This document shows, in pieces, positions 51,162 through 59,550 of a stretch of 64,000 bases of DNA (positions are counted from its first letter, which is position 1; each line of letters opens with the position of its first letter). This stretch comes from Nocardiopsis suaedae. GTDB lineage: Bacteria > Actinomycetota > Actinomycetes > Streptosporangiales > Streptosporangiaceae. The DNA is taken from contig NZ_JAQFWP010000019.1 in NCBI RefSeq assembly GCF_027706745.1, forward strand, positions 1-64,000. Direction: 5' to 3'. The position numbers were made by a program, and so were the translations under genes. Under the pieces are notes generated by a model. It was not told the origin of the DNA. It ran no database searches and was given only the letters and a program-made list of their open reading frames with translations.

Positions 51162-52196
51162 ATGCGTGCGGTGCAGTACGTGGAGGTCGGCAAGGCGCCA
51201 GTGGTCAACGACGTCCCGGTGCCCGAACCGGGTCCGGGGCAGATCCTGCTCAAGGTCACCGCGGCGGGGGTGTGCCACTCCGACATCGCGGTGATGAGCT
51301 GGCCGGCCGACCGGTTCCCCTACCGCCTGCCCCTCACGCTCGGCCATGAGGGCGCGGGAACGGTCGCGGCGGTGGGAGACGGGGTCACCGCCGTTTCGGC
51401 GGGCGAGTCCGTCCTCGTCTACGGCCCCTGGGGGTGCGGGGTCTGCCGTGCGTGCGCGCGGGGCATGGAGAACTACTGCGAGCGTGCCGAGGCGCTGGGC
51501 ATCTTCCCGCCGGGGCTGGGCGCGCCCGGGGCGCTCGCCGACTATGTCCTGATCGACGACCAGCGCCACCTCGTGCCCATCGGGGACCTGGACCCCGTCC
51601 AGACCGTGCCGCTCACCGACGCGGGCCTGACCCCGTACCACGCGATCAAGCGCGCCCAGCGCCACCTGTACCCGGGGGCCACGGCCGTCGTCATCGGCGT
51701 CGGAGGGCTGGGCCACGTGGCCGTGCAGCTCCTGCGCGCGATGACCGGCGCCACGGTCGTCGCCCTCGACGTGCGCCAGGAGAGCCTGGACCTTGCCCTG
51801 AAGGTCGGGGCGCACCACGCCCTGCCCTCGGACGGGGACGCCCCCGGCGCGGTGCGCGACCTGACCGGAGGCGAGGGGGCCGACGCGGTGTTCGACTTCG
51901 TCGGGGCCCAGCCGACCGTGGACCTGGCGGGCAAGGCCGCCGCGAAGGACGCCTCCGTGACCATCGTGGGCATCGGGGGAGGGGCGCTGCCGGTGGGCTT
52001 CGGCGCGCTCCCCTACGGGACCACGGTCAGCACCACGTACTGGGGCGGGCGCTCCGAGCTGATCGAGCTGATCGACCTGGCCCGCCAGGGGGCGGTCGGC
52101 GTACACGTCGAGCGCTACGGCCTGGAACAGGGGCCCGAGGTCTACGAGCGGATGCACGCCGGGCGCATCCAGGGGCGCGCCGTCGCCGTCCCCTGA
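51162..52196 (+). CDS. zinc-dependent alcohol dehydrogenase
   Basis: The 344-residue medium-chain dehydrogenase has AAGVCHSDIAVM and LGHEGAGTVAAVG, the catalytic zinc region. CGVCRACARGMENYC is the structural zinc loop and VIGVGGLGHVAVQLLRAM the NAD(P) site. I chose ATG 51162 with GGGGGAG at 51147; GTG 51153 would add three residues. Substrate class is probably primary or secondary alcohols. Confidence 0.92.
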   Translation: MRAVQYVEVGKAPVVNDVPVPEPGPGQILLKVTAAGVCHSDIAVMSWPADRFPYRLPLTLGHEGAGTVAAVGDGVTAVSAGESVLVYGPWGCGVCRACARGMENYCERAEALGIFPPGLGAPGALADYVLIDDQRHLVPIGDLDPVQTVPLTDAGLTPYHAIKRAQRHLYPGATAVVIGVGGLGHVAVQLLRAMTGATVVALDVRQESLDLALKVGAHHALPSDGDAPGAVRDLTGGEGADAVFDFVGAQPTVDLAGKAAAKDASVTIVGIGGGALPVGFGALPYGTTVSTTYWGGRSELIELIDLARQGAVGVHVERYGLEQGPEVYERMHAGRIQGRAVAVP

Positions 52197-52204
52197 GCGG
52201 GCCC

Positions 52205-52624
52205 TCAGTCCTCGCGGGCGACCGCGCCGACCTGGGGGACCCAGGCGGGGCCGGTGCCGCCCGCACTGACGTCGGGCCGCCACTGGGAACACGAGACGAC
52301 CCCGGGCGGCAGGACGGTCAGTCCGTCCAGGAGCGCGGCGACCTGCTCAGGGGAGCGGCCCTTGATCGGCGGCGTGGCGTTGGCGTTCCAGAACTCCATC
52401 GCCTCGGTGTTGCCGCCTTCGCCCGAATGCACGACCGGGTGGCTCACGGCGACGTGGTCGCCGACGGCGCGGTCGCAGGCGTAGGAGTCCTTGCCGCCGA
52501 GCCAGTGGTTCCAGACGCGGGTGTAGTGCGCGACGGACGGGTCGATGCGCGGGCGCCCGGCGCCCGCTCCGTCCCGGGCGGGGTCCGGGCGGCCGTGCGG
52601 GGAGTGGGGGCGTTCACGGCGCAC
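52205..52624 (-). pseudogene. internally deleted DUF574-type SAM methyltransferase remnant
   Basis: The 139-codon frame joins two ends of a family that is normally about 270 residues. The N-terminal piece reads DPSVAHYTRVWNHWLGGKDSYACDRAVGD, the opening of PF04672 methyltransferases (core: VWNHWLGGKDSYACDRA). The C-terminal piece reads NANATPPIKGRSPEQVAALLDGLTVLPPGVV followed by W-R-P-D (core: RSPEQVAALLDGL). The SAM-binding middle of roughly 130 residues is missing and the frame is kept across the junction. It is probably non-functional. Confidence 0.75.
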
Positions 52625-52659
52625 ACCCTAATGGGGCACGGGTGGGCCCTCCCCGCTGC

Positions 52660-52691
52660 GGCGGCCGGAACCGGTCCCGGTTCCGGCCGCC
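52660..52691 (-). terminator. terminator after the alkylsulfatase gene
   Basis: The 14-bp arms at 52660-52673 and 52678-52691 are perfectly complementary with a GTCC loop. It lies 21 bases beyond the alkylsulfatase stop on the minus strand. Confidence 0.65.
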
Positions 52692-52712
52692 CGTCCGCCG
52701 GCGGTCCGGGCG

Positions 52713-54527
52713 TCAGGGCGTCACGATCGGGAAGTCCGGGTCGGGCCGGTCCATCACCTGTTGCAGGCGCACCAGGACCGACCGGTCCCCGTCGAACGCG
52801 ACGCCGTCGGCGCCCCCGCCGGTCAGCAGCGCGAGCAGGCGCGGCTTGGCGAGGGCGACCGCCAGGTCGGCGGGCGGCGCGCCCTCGGGCTCGGCGCGGT
52901 GGGTCAGCGCCCCGTTGGACAGGGTCATGCGGTAGCGCTCCCCGGTGTCGGTGATCGTCCAGGAGACGCTCAGGTCCTCGTCCCAGGCCTTGGGGCCGTT
53001 GACGCGCACGGCCATGGAGTCGAAGACCTGCTCGGCGCTGAGCCCCGCCGCCATGCCGCCGGAGAAGCCGAACGGGTTGGGGGTGACGCCCTCGCGCAGC
53101 TCCTTGGCGCCCGTCAGGTAGAAGTTGCGCCAGGTGCCGCTCTCCGCGCCCTCCCCGAGGCTCTGGTAGACCCCCGCCAGCGCGCTCTTGGCCCCGGCGT
53201 CGTCGGGGTCGGCGAAGACGGCGTGGTCGAGCAGGGTGGCGGCGAACCTGAGATCGCCCTTGGACGTGTAGTCGGCCGCCAGTTCGACGACCCGTGCCGT
53301 GCCGCCCATGCAGTCCACGTAGCGCCGGGCCTGCTCGGTCGGCGGGTGCTCCCACAGGTGCGCGGGGTTGCCGTCGAACCAGCCCATGTAGCGCTGGTAG
53401 ACCGCCTTCACGTTGTGCGAGAGCGACCCGTAGTACCCGCGCGCGTGCCAGGCCGACGCCAGGGCCGGGGGCAGTTCGATCCGCTCGGCGATCTCGGGGC
53501 CGGTCATGCCCTGGTTGAGCATGCGCAGCGTCTGGTCGTGCATGTAGGCGTACAGGTCCCGCTGCTCGGACAGGTGGCGGGTGATGGCGCCGGTCCCCCA
53601 GGTGGGCCAGTGGTGCGAGGCGAAGGCGACGTCGGAGGCTCCGGCGAACAGGGTGATGGCCTCGTCCAGGTAGCGCGACCACACCCGGGCGTCGCGGACC
53701 AGTGCGCCCCGGAGCGTGAGGATGTTGTGCATGGTGTGCGAGGCGTTCTCGGCCATGCACAGCGCGCGCTTGCCGGGGAAGTGGAAGTTCATCTCCGCGG
53801 GCGCCTCGGTGCCCGGGGTGACCTGGAAGACGATGCGGACGCCGTCGACGGTCTCCTCCTGCCCGGTGCGGGTGACGTCGACGGTCGGCGGGACCAGGGA
53901 CACCGAGCCGGTGGAGGCGGTCTGCCCGAGCCCGGTGCCGATCATGCCCTCGGGGCTCCGCTCCAGCGTCGCGCCGGTGTGGTACATGCCGCGCCGGGAC
54001 ATGGCGGTGCCCGCGTAGACGTTCTCGGCGATCGCGTGCTCGGTGAACCCCTCCGGTGCCAGGATCGGCACGCCGTCGGGGTTGCCGGGCGGGACGATCC
54101 CCTCCGCGCCGCCGAAGTGGTCGATGTGCGAGTGCGTGTAGACCATCCCGGTGACGGGCCGCTCGCCGCGGTGCTCCCGGTAGAGGGCGAGCGCGGCGGC
54201 CGCGGTCTCGTTGGAGACGAGGGGGTCGATGACGATGACGCCGGTGTCGCCCTCGACCAGGGTCATGTTGGACAGGTCCAGGCCGCGGACCTGGTAGATG
54301 CCGTCGGTGACCTCGTAGAGGCCCTGCTTGGCGCACAGCTGCGACTGCCTCCACAGGGACGGGTTCGCGCTCGAAGGGCACTCCCGGTCCAGGAACGAGG
54401 AGAAGACGTCGTTGTCCCAGACGGTGTTCCCTTGCCCGTCCTTGACGATTCCGGGGGTCAGGGCGGCGATGAACCCGCGGTCGGCGTTCTCGAAGTCGCC
54501 GCGGTCTCCGTAGTCGAGGTGAGTCAT
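52713..54527 (-). CDS. alkyl sulfatase, SdsA1/BDS1 type
   Basis: The 604-residue class III sulfatase hydrolyses primary alkyl sulfates such as dodecyl sulfate. The N-terminal MBL domain has VYTHSHIDHFGG (zinc motif at 131-137), then M-N-F-H-F-P-G and the E-N-A-S-H-T region. The middle dimerisation domain has GYYGSLSHNVKAVYQRYMGWFDG (core: HNVKAVYQRYMGWFDGNP), and the C terminus is SCP2-like. No signal peptide is evident, so it appears cytoplasmic, unlike secreted SdsA1. ATG 54527 fits the conserved N terminus. Confidence 0.93.
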   Translation of the reverse strand: MTHLDYGDRGDFENADRGFIAALTPGIVKDGQGNTVWDNDVFSSFLDRECPSSANPSLWRQSQLCAKQGLYEVTDGIYQVRGLDLSNMTLVEGDTGVIVIDPLVSNETAAAALALYREHRGERPVTGMVYTHSHIDHFGGAEGIVPPGNPDGVPILAPEGFTEHAIAENVYAGTAMSRRGMYHTGATLERSPEGMIGTGLGQTASTGSVSLVPPTVDVTRTGQEETVDGVRIVFQVTPGTEAPAEMNFHFPGKRALCMAENASHTMHNILTLRGALVRDARVWSRYLDEAITLFAGASDVAFASHHWPTWGTGAITRHLSEQRDLYAYMHDQTLRMLNQGMTGPEIAERIELPPALASAWHARGYYGSLSHNVKAVYQRYMGWFDGNPAHLWEHPPTEQARRYVDCMGGTARVVELAADYTSKGDLRFAATLLDHAVFADPDDAGAKSALAGVYQSLGEGAESGTWRNFYLTGAKELREGVTPNPFGFSGGMAAGLSAEQVFDSMAVRVNGPKAWDEDLSVSWTITDTGERYRMTLSNGALTHRAEPEGAPPADLAVALAKPRLLALLTGGGADGVAFDGDRSVLVRLQQVMDRPDPDFPIVTP

Positions 54528-54805
54528 GGGGAATACATTCGCCCATGCCGGTCCGTAGTAAAACAGCAGGGGAGTAAAAACCGCCGGGGTTCTGCGTGCC
54601 AGGTCAGCGAATTAATCCGTATGCCACAGGGGTTCGGTGGGAATCGCCGGAAATCGGCGGGAGCTGCGCGTCCCCGCTGTAGTGAAGACCCGGCGGCGGC
54701 GACCGGAAGACGCGGGACCTCCACCATCAGGGTAGGTTCGGTCATCCATTCTTCAATGCAAGGGAACGGAGGGGGCGCCGTTCCGCGCCCCCTCGGCGGG
54801 TCCCT

Positions 54806-55372
54806 TCAGCGCGCGGCGTCCTCGGGAAACAGGAGCCGCGCGATGGCCCGTGTCCGGGCCTGTGGATCACCGGTGCGGACCGCGCCGGTGAGCACGAGGG
54901 TCGCATGTCCGTGGACCAGCGACCAGGCGGCGATGCGCGCGGTCTCCGCATCGCCCTCCTCCGGGCGGCGCCCGACGTACTCGGCCACGCCCGCGGCCAG
55001 GGCGTCGCCGGCCCTGGCCCGGGCGGCCGGGAGCTCCTCGTCGTCGGCGCGGTGAAGGGCGGGGTGGAACATCACCTCGAAATGCCCCGGGTGCTCCATG
55101 GCGAACCGGACGTAGGCGACCCCCATCTCGACGATCCCGCCGCCGCTGAGCCGTGCCCCGGTGACGGTGTCGGCGAGCAGGTCGTAGCCCTCGGCCGCGA
55201 GTGCGGTCAGCAGGCCGGCCTTGTCGCCGAAGTGGTGGGTCGGCGCGGCGTTGGAGACCCCTGCCCGGCGGGCGAGCTCGCGCAGGCTGATCGCGGCCGC
55301 CCCGGATTCGGCGACCGCGTCGGCGGCCGCGGCCATCAGGGTCCGGCGGAGGTCGCCGTGGTGGTAGGCCAT
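54806..55372 (-). CDS. TetR-family transcriptional regulator
   Basis: The 188-residue regulator has an N-terminal helix-turn-helix, ISLRELARRAGVSNAAPTHHFGDKAGLLTALAAEG (core: RRAGVSNAAPTHHFGDKAGL). The C-terminal WHG-type ligand domain has HPGHFEVMFHPALH. ATG 55372 gives the usual MAYHHGDLRRTL start. It is divergent from the DoxX-like gene, with a perfect 25-bp palindrome 17 bp upstream. It is probably its own repressor and that of the neighbour. Confidence 0.94.
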   Translation of the reverse strand: MAYHHGDLRRTLMAAAADAVAESGAAAISLRELARRAGVSNAAPTHHFGDKAGLLTALAAEGYDLLADTVTGARLSGGGIVEMGVAYVRFAMEHPGHFEVMFHPALHRADDEELPAARARAGDALAAGVAEYVGRRPEEGDAETARIAAWSLVHGHATLVLTGAVRTGDPQARTRAIARLLFPEDAAR

Positions 55373-55388
55373 GGCGGCCAGCCTAGCG

Positions 55389-55437
55389 CCGGTCTTGTCA
55401 TTGACAAGACCGGCCGCGCCGTGGAATCTTGTCAATG
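55389..55437. promoter_or_regulatory. TetR operator
   Basis: Positions 55389-55413 form a perfect 25-bp palindrome: CCGGTCTTGTCA, T, and its complement. A second half-like copy CTTGTCAATG lies at 55428-55437. The intergenic region between the divergent genes is only 94 bp, so both promoters are covered. Confidence 0.85.
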
Positions 55438-55466
55438 GAAAGATTGAAGGCGGAGAGGAGAGCGCC

Positions 55467-55934
55467 ATGGCGCCGCTGATCTTCCTGCTCGCGGGCACGG
55501 CGGCGGCGCTGGCGGCGGGCGGGGCCGGGGTGCGGGCGCTGCGCCCCTGGCCGGCGGCCGTGCGCTGCGGGCTGGCCCTGATGTTCACGGTGACCGGGCT
55601 GGCGCACTTCGTCGGGATGCGCGAGGAGCTGGTGGCGATGGTGCCGCCCGCACTGCCCGCCCCCGAGCTGCTCGTGACCGCGACCGGCGGGCTGGAGCTG
55701 ATCGGCGCGGTCGCGCTGCTGTGGCCGCGGACGGCGCCGTGGTCGGCGGCGGGGCTCGCCGTGATGCTGGTCGTGATGTTCCCGGCCAACGTCCACCGGG
55801 CGGTCACGGAGCCAGGGCTCCCCTGGGACGACCGGCTGGTGCCGCGGACCCTGCTCCAAGCGGTCTTCCTCGCCGCCGCGCTCAGCGTGGTGGTGCACCG
55901 CGTCCGCACCCGCCGCGCCGTGCCGCAGGAGTAG
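55467..55934 (+). CDS. DoxX-like membrane protein
   Basis: The 155-residue protein has four hydrophobic helices, with LALMFTVTGLAHFVGMREELVAMVP as the DoxX-family region (core: VTGLAHFVGMREELVAMVP). AGGAG precedes ATG 55467. The divergent TetR and intervening operator suggest induction by a small lipophilic compound. Function unknown. Confidence 0.88.
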   Translation: MAPLIFLLAGTAAALAAGGAGVRALRPWPAAVRCGLALMFTVTGLAHFVGMREELVAMVPPALPAPELLVTATGGLELIGAVALLWPRTAPWSAAGLAVMLVVMFPANVHRAVTEPGLPWDDRLVPRTLLQAVFLAAALSVVVHRVRTRRAVPQE

Positions 55935-56321
55935 GGCGGGCGCCGCCTCATGCGGGGGCGGGCCGGAGGCGTGCGGGGCGCGGCCGGATACTCGCCCACT
56001 TCCGCGCCCTTCTCACGGCGGAGCGGAACGGAGGGGGTGATCGGGCCCCGTCCCGCGGCCCGGGAGGAGGCGGGGGAGGGAGGTCTGTCGACGCCGACGC
56101 GCACGGTGTCGCACGTCCTGCCCGGGGGCACGGGTCGGGGCGACCGCCCGCGCGATTGAGATCTACAGGATAAAGGCGCGAGGAGCGGGTCCTCCTCGCT
56201 CCAGAAGAGACGACGGAGGTGCGGCTGCGCCGCACTCATCTTTCAGTCGGCGCTCCCCGCCGGCCGGCGGGGCCGCGCGGGCGCGCGGGGCCCGGGTCGG
56301 CCTGCGGATATTCTGGCGCGT
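55935..56321. other. intergenic region with hairpins
   Basis: There are 387 bases without a gene I can support. GGAGCG (near 56182) and CGCTCC (near 56197) form a short stem; GGGGCC and GGCCCC-like runs near 56,270-56,295 could fold. TATTCT at 56309-56314 is 8 bases before the GTG of the HipA-like kinase and may be its -10 box. Confidence 0.4.
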
Positions 56322-57077
56322 GTGCTTAGGGAAGTTGCGGGGACGCGGTACGTCCTCCCGCTGAGGGAGGGCGGATCGCTCCCAGGGTTGGTCGAGGCCG
56401 ACGACTTCGGCATGTACGTGGCCAAGTTCGTCGGGGCCGGGCAGGGACGCAAGGCACTGGTGGCCGAGGTGGTGGCCGGGGAGCTGGGCCGCCGTCTGGG
56501 GCTGCCCGTGCCCGAGCTGGTGCGCTTGCGGTTCGACGCCGTCATCGGCCGGGGCGAGCCGGACGAGGAGGTCCAGGAGCTCCTCAAGGCCAGCGGGGGC
56601 CTCAACCTGGGGATGGACTTCCTGCCGGGGGCGTTGGGCTTCGACCCGCTGGTCTATGAGACCGGGGCGGACTTCGCCGGGCGCGTGCTGTGGTTCGACG
56701 CCTTCACCGGCAACGTCGACCGCTCCTGGCGCAATCCCAACATGCTCGTCTGGCACGGCGAGCCGTATCTGATCGACCATGGAGCGACCCTGATCTTCCA
56801 CCACAACTGGAAGGGCGCGGCCTCGGCGGTGAAGCGCCCCTACGACGCCTCCGACCACGTGCTCATCGGCGCCGCGCCGGACCTGGCCGCCGCCGACGCC
56901 GAGCTGGCGCCGCGCGTGACCGAGGGCCTGCTGCGCGATGTGGTGGGCCTGGTCCCCGAGGAGTGGCTGGTGGACGAGGCCGGGTTCGGGTCGGCCGGCG
57001 AGGTGCGCGAGGCCTACGTGGAGCACCTGCTGGCGCGCGCCTCCGAGCGTGTGTGGCTGCCGGAGGTGGGCCGGTGA
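56322..57077 (+). CDS. HipA-like kinase (HipA_2 family)
   Basis: The 251-residue protein resembles the kinase part of HipA. YVAKFVGAGQG is the glycine-rich nucleotide loop, ALVAEVVAGELGRRLGLPVPEL the helix after it (core: EVVAGELGRRLGLPVPEL), FDAFTGNVDRSWRNPNML the catalytic Asp/Asn segment and YLIDHGATL the metal-binding Asp. Unlike toxin HipA, it has no HipB antitoxin and lacks the HipA N-terminal subdomain. GTG 56322 lies 8 bases after a possible -10 box, suggesting a leaderless transcript. A DUF3037 gene overlaps its end. Confidence 0.88.
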   Translation: MLREVAGTRYVLPLREGGSLPGLVEADDFGMYVAKFVGAGQGRKALVAEVVAGELGRRLGLPVPELVRLRFDAVIGRGEPDEEVQELLKASGGLNLGMDFLPGALGFDPLVYETGADFAGRVLWFDAFTGNVDRSWRNPNMLVWHGEPYLIDHGATLIFHHNWKGAASAVKRPYDASDHVLIGAAPDLAAADAELAPRVTEGLLRDVVGLVPEEWLVDEAGFGSAGEVREAYVEHLLARASERVWLPEVGR

Positions 57078-57460
57078 GCGGCGGGCCGATGGTCTTCGAG
57101 TACGCGCTGGTGCGGGTGGTCCCGCGGCTGGAGCGCGGTGAGCAGGTCAATGCGGGCGTGATCGTCTACTGCAAGTCGGCCGGGTTCCTGGAGGCCCGGT
57201 GCGGCCTGGACGCCGACCGGCTGCGGGCGATCGACCCGGGGGTGGACGTCGAGGGCGTGCACCGGGCGCTGGAGGCGGTGCGGCGGGTGTGCCGGGGCGG
57301 TGCGGAGGCCGGTCCGGCGCGCACCGAGGCGCAGGGGGCGCGGTTCCGCTGGCTGACCGCGCCGCGCAGCACGATCGTGCAGCCGGGGCCGATCCACTCG
57401 GGGCTGACGAGCGACCCGGCGGCGGAGCTGGAGCGGCTGGCGGGCGCGCTGGTCGGCTGA
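57074..57460 (+). CDS. DUF3037 family protein
   Basis: The 128-residue protein has FEYALVRVVPRLERGEQVNAGVIVYC, the family hallmark (core: VRVVPRLERGEQVNAGVI), and ends RSTIVQPGPIHSGLT. GTG 57074 overlaps the kinase stop (GTGA); ATG 57089 is an alternative. The HipA_2-DUF3037 gene pair is widespread in bacteria, so they probably act together. Role unknown. Confidence 0.9.
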   Translation: MSGGPMVFEYALVRVVPRLERGEQVNAGVIVYCKSAGFLEARCGLDADRLRAIDPGVDVEGVHRALEAVRRVCRGGAEAGPARTEAQGARFRWLTAPRSTIVQPGPIHSGLTSDPAAELERLAGALVG

Positions 57461-57546
57461 GCGGTGGGCCCCCGGGAAGAGGGGCGCGGGGAGACCGGGT
57501 GGGCGCGGACGCGGGGCCCGTCCGCGCCCACTCCCTTTTTCGGCAT

Positions 57547-57576
57547 TTGCTTAGTTAGGCTAGCTAAGTTTATGCT
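57547..57576 (+). promoter_or_regulatory. MarR operator within a leaderless promoter
   Basis: TTGCTT (57547-57552) and TATGCT (57571-57576) are 18 bp apart, and the marR GTG starts 7 bases after the -10. The spacer is filled by a 19-bp palindrome (57550-57568: CTTAGTTAG, G, CTAGCTAAG) with one mismatch. Confidence 0.6.
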
Positions 57577-57582
57577 GGCCGG

Positions 57583-58017
57583 GTGCGACGGCACCACCCC
57601 GACCTGGCCCATCGGCTCGCCACGGCGCTGCGCGAGCTGGTCCTGCTGACCCGGCAGGCCACCGCCGACCAGAAGGTCTCCGCCCAGCAGCTCGGCGTCC
57701 TCGGGTCGCTGTCCGGCGGCCCGCGGCGGATGACCGCGCTCGCCCAGGAGCACGGTGTGCGCACGCCGACCATGACCGCGCACGTCTCCCGGCTGGAGAA
57801 GCTGGGCGCGGTCGAGCGCGGCCCCGACGCCGAGGACGCCCGCGCGGTCGCCGTGGGGCTCACCGGGCACGGGCGCGAGCTGCTGCGGGAGGGGCGCGCG
57901 GCGCGTGCGGCCTTCCTGGGCGCTCGGCTGGCTGAGCTCAGCGAACAGGAGCGCGCGGCCGTGGAGGCGGCGCTCCCGGCGCTGCGCAAGATCGCCGCCC
58001 CCAGGGACGGGGAGTAG
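57583..58017 (+). CDS. MarR-family transcriptional regulator
   Basis: The 144-residue winged-helix protein has LGVLGSLSGGPRRMTALAQEHGVRTPTMTAHVSRLEKLGAVERG as DNA-binding part (core: GVRTPTMTAHVSRLEKLGAV) and a wing with P-D-A-E-D-A-R-A. It lies directly upstream of an MFS pump in the same direction. The palindrome in its promoter implies autorepression that would also control the pump. Confidence 0.92.
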   Translation: MRRHHPDLAHRLATALRELVLLTRQATADQKVSAQQLGVLGSLSGGPRRMTALAQEHGVRTPTMTAHVSRLEKLGAVERGPDAEDARAVAVGLTGHGRELLREGRAARAAFLGARLAELSEQERAAVEAALPALRKIAAPRDGE

Positions 58018-58046
58018 GTCCTGCCGTCCGGATCCACCGGTTCCCC

Positions 58047-58065
58047 CGTCCGCCTACGGCGGACG
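58047..58065 (+). terminator. small hairpin between marR and the MFS gene
   Basis: CGTCCGCC (58047-58054) and GGCGGACG (58058-58065) form a perfect 8-bp stem with a TAC loop. It could reduce read-through into the pump gene. Confidence 0.35.
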
Positions 58066-58092
58066 CTTGATCGAGGAGGTCATAGGACGTCT

Positions 58093-59316
58093 ATGTCCAC
58101 TACGGATTTACCGCCCGCAGGCCGGTCCGTCCCCGCGCCCTCTGAGGGGGCGGGGACGGACCCGTGGCGCCAGCCGCTCTCGGTGTGGGCGACGGCGGGA
58201 GCCGCCGTCGTGGCGTTCATGGGCATCGGCCTGGTCGACCCGATCCTGCCGTCGATCGCCGAGGGGCTGGAGGCCTCGCCCAGCCAGGTGTCGCTGCTGT
58301 TCTCCAGCTACTTCCTGGTGACGGCCGTGGCGATGCTGGTGACCGGGTTCATCTCCAGCCGCATCGGCGGCAAGGCGACGCTGCTGCTCGGGCTGGCCCT
58401 GGTGGTGGTGTTCGCCGCGCTGTCGGGCGCCTCGGGGTCGGTCGGCGAGCTGATCGGGTTCCGCGCGGGCTGGGGCCTGGGCAACGCGCTGTTCGTGGCA
58501 ACCGCGCTGTCGGTGATCGTCGGGGCCGCGGTGGGCGGCATGGAGTCGGCGATCGTGCTGTACGAGGCGGCGCTGGGCGTGGGCATCGCGTCGGGCCCGC
58601 TGGTGGGCGCGGTGCTGGGCGACTGGCACTGGAGGGCACCGTTCTTCGGCACGGCGGTGCTGATGGCGGTGGGCTTCATCCTGATCACCACGCTGCTCAA
58701 GGCGCCGCCCAGGCCGGCCCAGAAGACGCGGCTGGGCGACCCGCTGCGCGCGCTGGCGCACGGCGGGCTGTCCACAACGGCGACTACGGCGCTTTTCTAC
58801 AACTTCGCCTTCTTCACGGTGCTGGCGTTCACGCCGTTCGTGCTGGGGATGTCGCCCTACGGGATCGGCGCGGTGTTCTTCTCCTGGGGCGTGCTGGTGG
58901 CGGTGTCCTCGGTGGTGGTGGCGCCGCGCCTGCAGCACCGGCTGGGGTCGGTGCGCACCCTGCACGTGGCGCTGGGGCTGCTGCTGGTGCTCCAGGCCGC
59001 GATCGCGGTCTCGGCGGGGCTGGACGCCCGCGCGGGCGTGGTGGCGGCCGTGGTGCTGACCGGTGTGCCGATCGGCATGAACAACACGGTGTTCACCGAG
59101 GCGGCGATGGAGGTCTCCGACGCGCCCCGGCCGGTGGCCTCGGCCGGGTACAACTTCGTGCGCTGGATGGGCGGCGCGCTGGCGCCGTTCGTGGCCACGA
59201 AGCTGGGCGAGGAGGTCAGCCCGGTGCTGCCCTATGTGGTGGGGGCGGCGTGCTGCCTGGTGGCCATGGGGGTGCTGGTGCTGCGCAGGCACCACTTGGG
59301 GGCGCTCACGGCCTGA
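58093..59316 (+). CDS. MFS multidrug transporter
   Basis: The 407-residue DHA1-type exporter has GIGLVDPILPSIAEGLEASPSQVSLL (core: GLVDPILPSIAEGLEASPSQ), the motif seen in Bmr/YfmO-type pumps. About twelve helices. It lies 75 bp after the marR gene with AGGAGGT upstream of ATG 58093. Substrate unknown; drug efflux is inferred. Confidence 0.9.
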   Translation: MSTTDLPPAGRSVPAPSEGAGTDPWRQPLSVWATAGAAVVAFMGIGLVDPILPSIAEGLEASPSQVSLLFSSYFLVTAVAMLVTGFISSRIGGKATLLLGLALVVVFAALSGASGSVGELIGFRAGWGLGNALFVATALSVIVGAAVGGMESAIVLYEAALGVGIASGPLVGAVLGDWHWRAPFFGTAVLMAVGFILITTLLKAPPRPAQKTRLGDPLRALAHGGLSTTATTALFYNFAFFTVLAFTPFVLGMSPYGIGAVFFSWGVLVAVSSVVVAPRLQHRLGSVRTLHVALGLLLVLQAAIAVSAGLDARAGVVAAVVLTGVPIGMNNTVFTEAAMEVSDAPRPVASAGYNFVRWMGGALAPFVATKLGEEVSPVLPYVVGAACCLVAMGVLVLRRHHLGALTA

Positions 59317-59365
59317 GCGCCCGCGAAACAGTTTCTTCGGCGCCCCGCGAAGGGGCCGCGCGCGC

Positions 59366-59403
59366 AGGGGAGCCCAGGTCGGGAGGCCGACCGGGGCTCC
59401 CCT
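59366..59403 (+). terminator. terminator after the first MFS gene
   Basis: AGGGGAGCCC (59366-59375) pairs with GGGCTCCCCT (59394-59403), and the inner GGTCGG/CCGACC adds six pairs around GAGG. It isolates the next MFS gene, which must have its own promoter. Confidence 0.65.
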
Positions 59404-59449
59404 CGCCGTCTCCGGGGGCCGAGTGGGGCGTAAATCACTTCGTCGGGGG

Positions 59450-59497
59450 ATGGGATGTATGCGTGAATGTGTTGTCGGGAGAGTCGGCGCCCCGTGA
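59450..59497 (+). CDS. leader peptide upstream of the Bcr/CflA pump (candidate)
   Basis: The short ORF reads MGCMRECVVGRVGAP from ATG 59450, or 12 residues from ATG 59459. Its TGA (59495-59497) is exactly the triloop of the terminator hairpin at 59485-59512. A ribosome translating to the stop would melt the hairpin. TAAATC at 59431-59436 could be the -10 box of the transcript. Evidence is positional only. Confidence 0.4.
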   Translation: MGCMRECVVGRVGAP

Positions 59498-59512
59498 CGG
59501 GGCGCCGTTCTT
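59485..59512 (+). promoter_or_regulatory. candidate transcription attenuator before the Bcr/CflA pump
   Basis: CGGCGCCCCG (59485-59494), TGA loop, CGGGGCGCCG (59498-59507), then TTCTTT. It is a 10-bp perfect stem with a U-rich tail located between the likely promoter and the pump ribosome site. Confidence 0.55.
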
Positions 59513-59550
59513 TGCGCCCCGCCCGCCCGCCGTCGAAAGGAGCCCCCGGC

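Noticed and set aside
54554-54578. AGTAAAAC / AGTAAAAAC direct repeat upstream of the alkylsulfatase
   Set aside because: Only eight or nine bases of AT-rich sequence; without further copies it may be chance.
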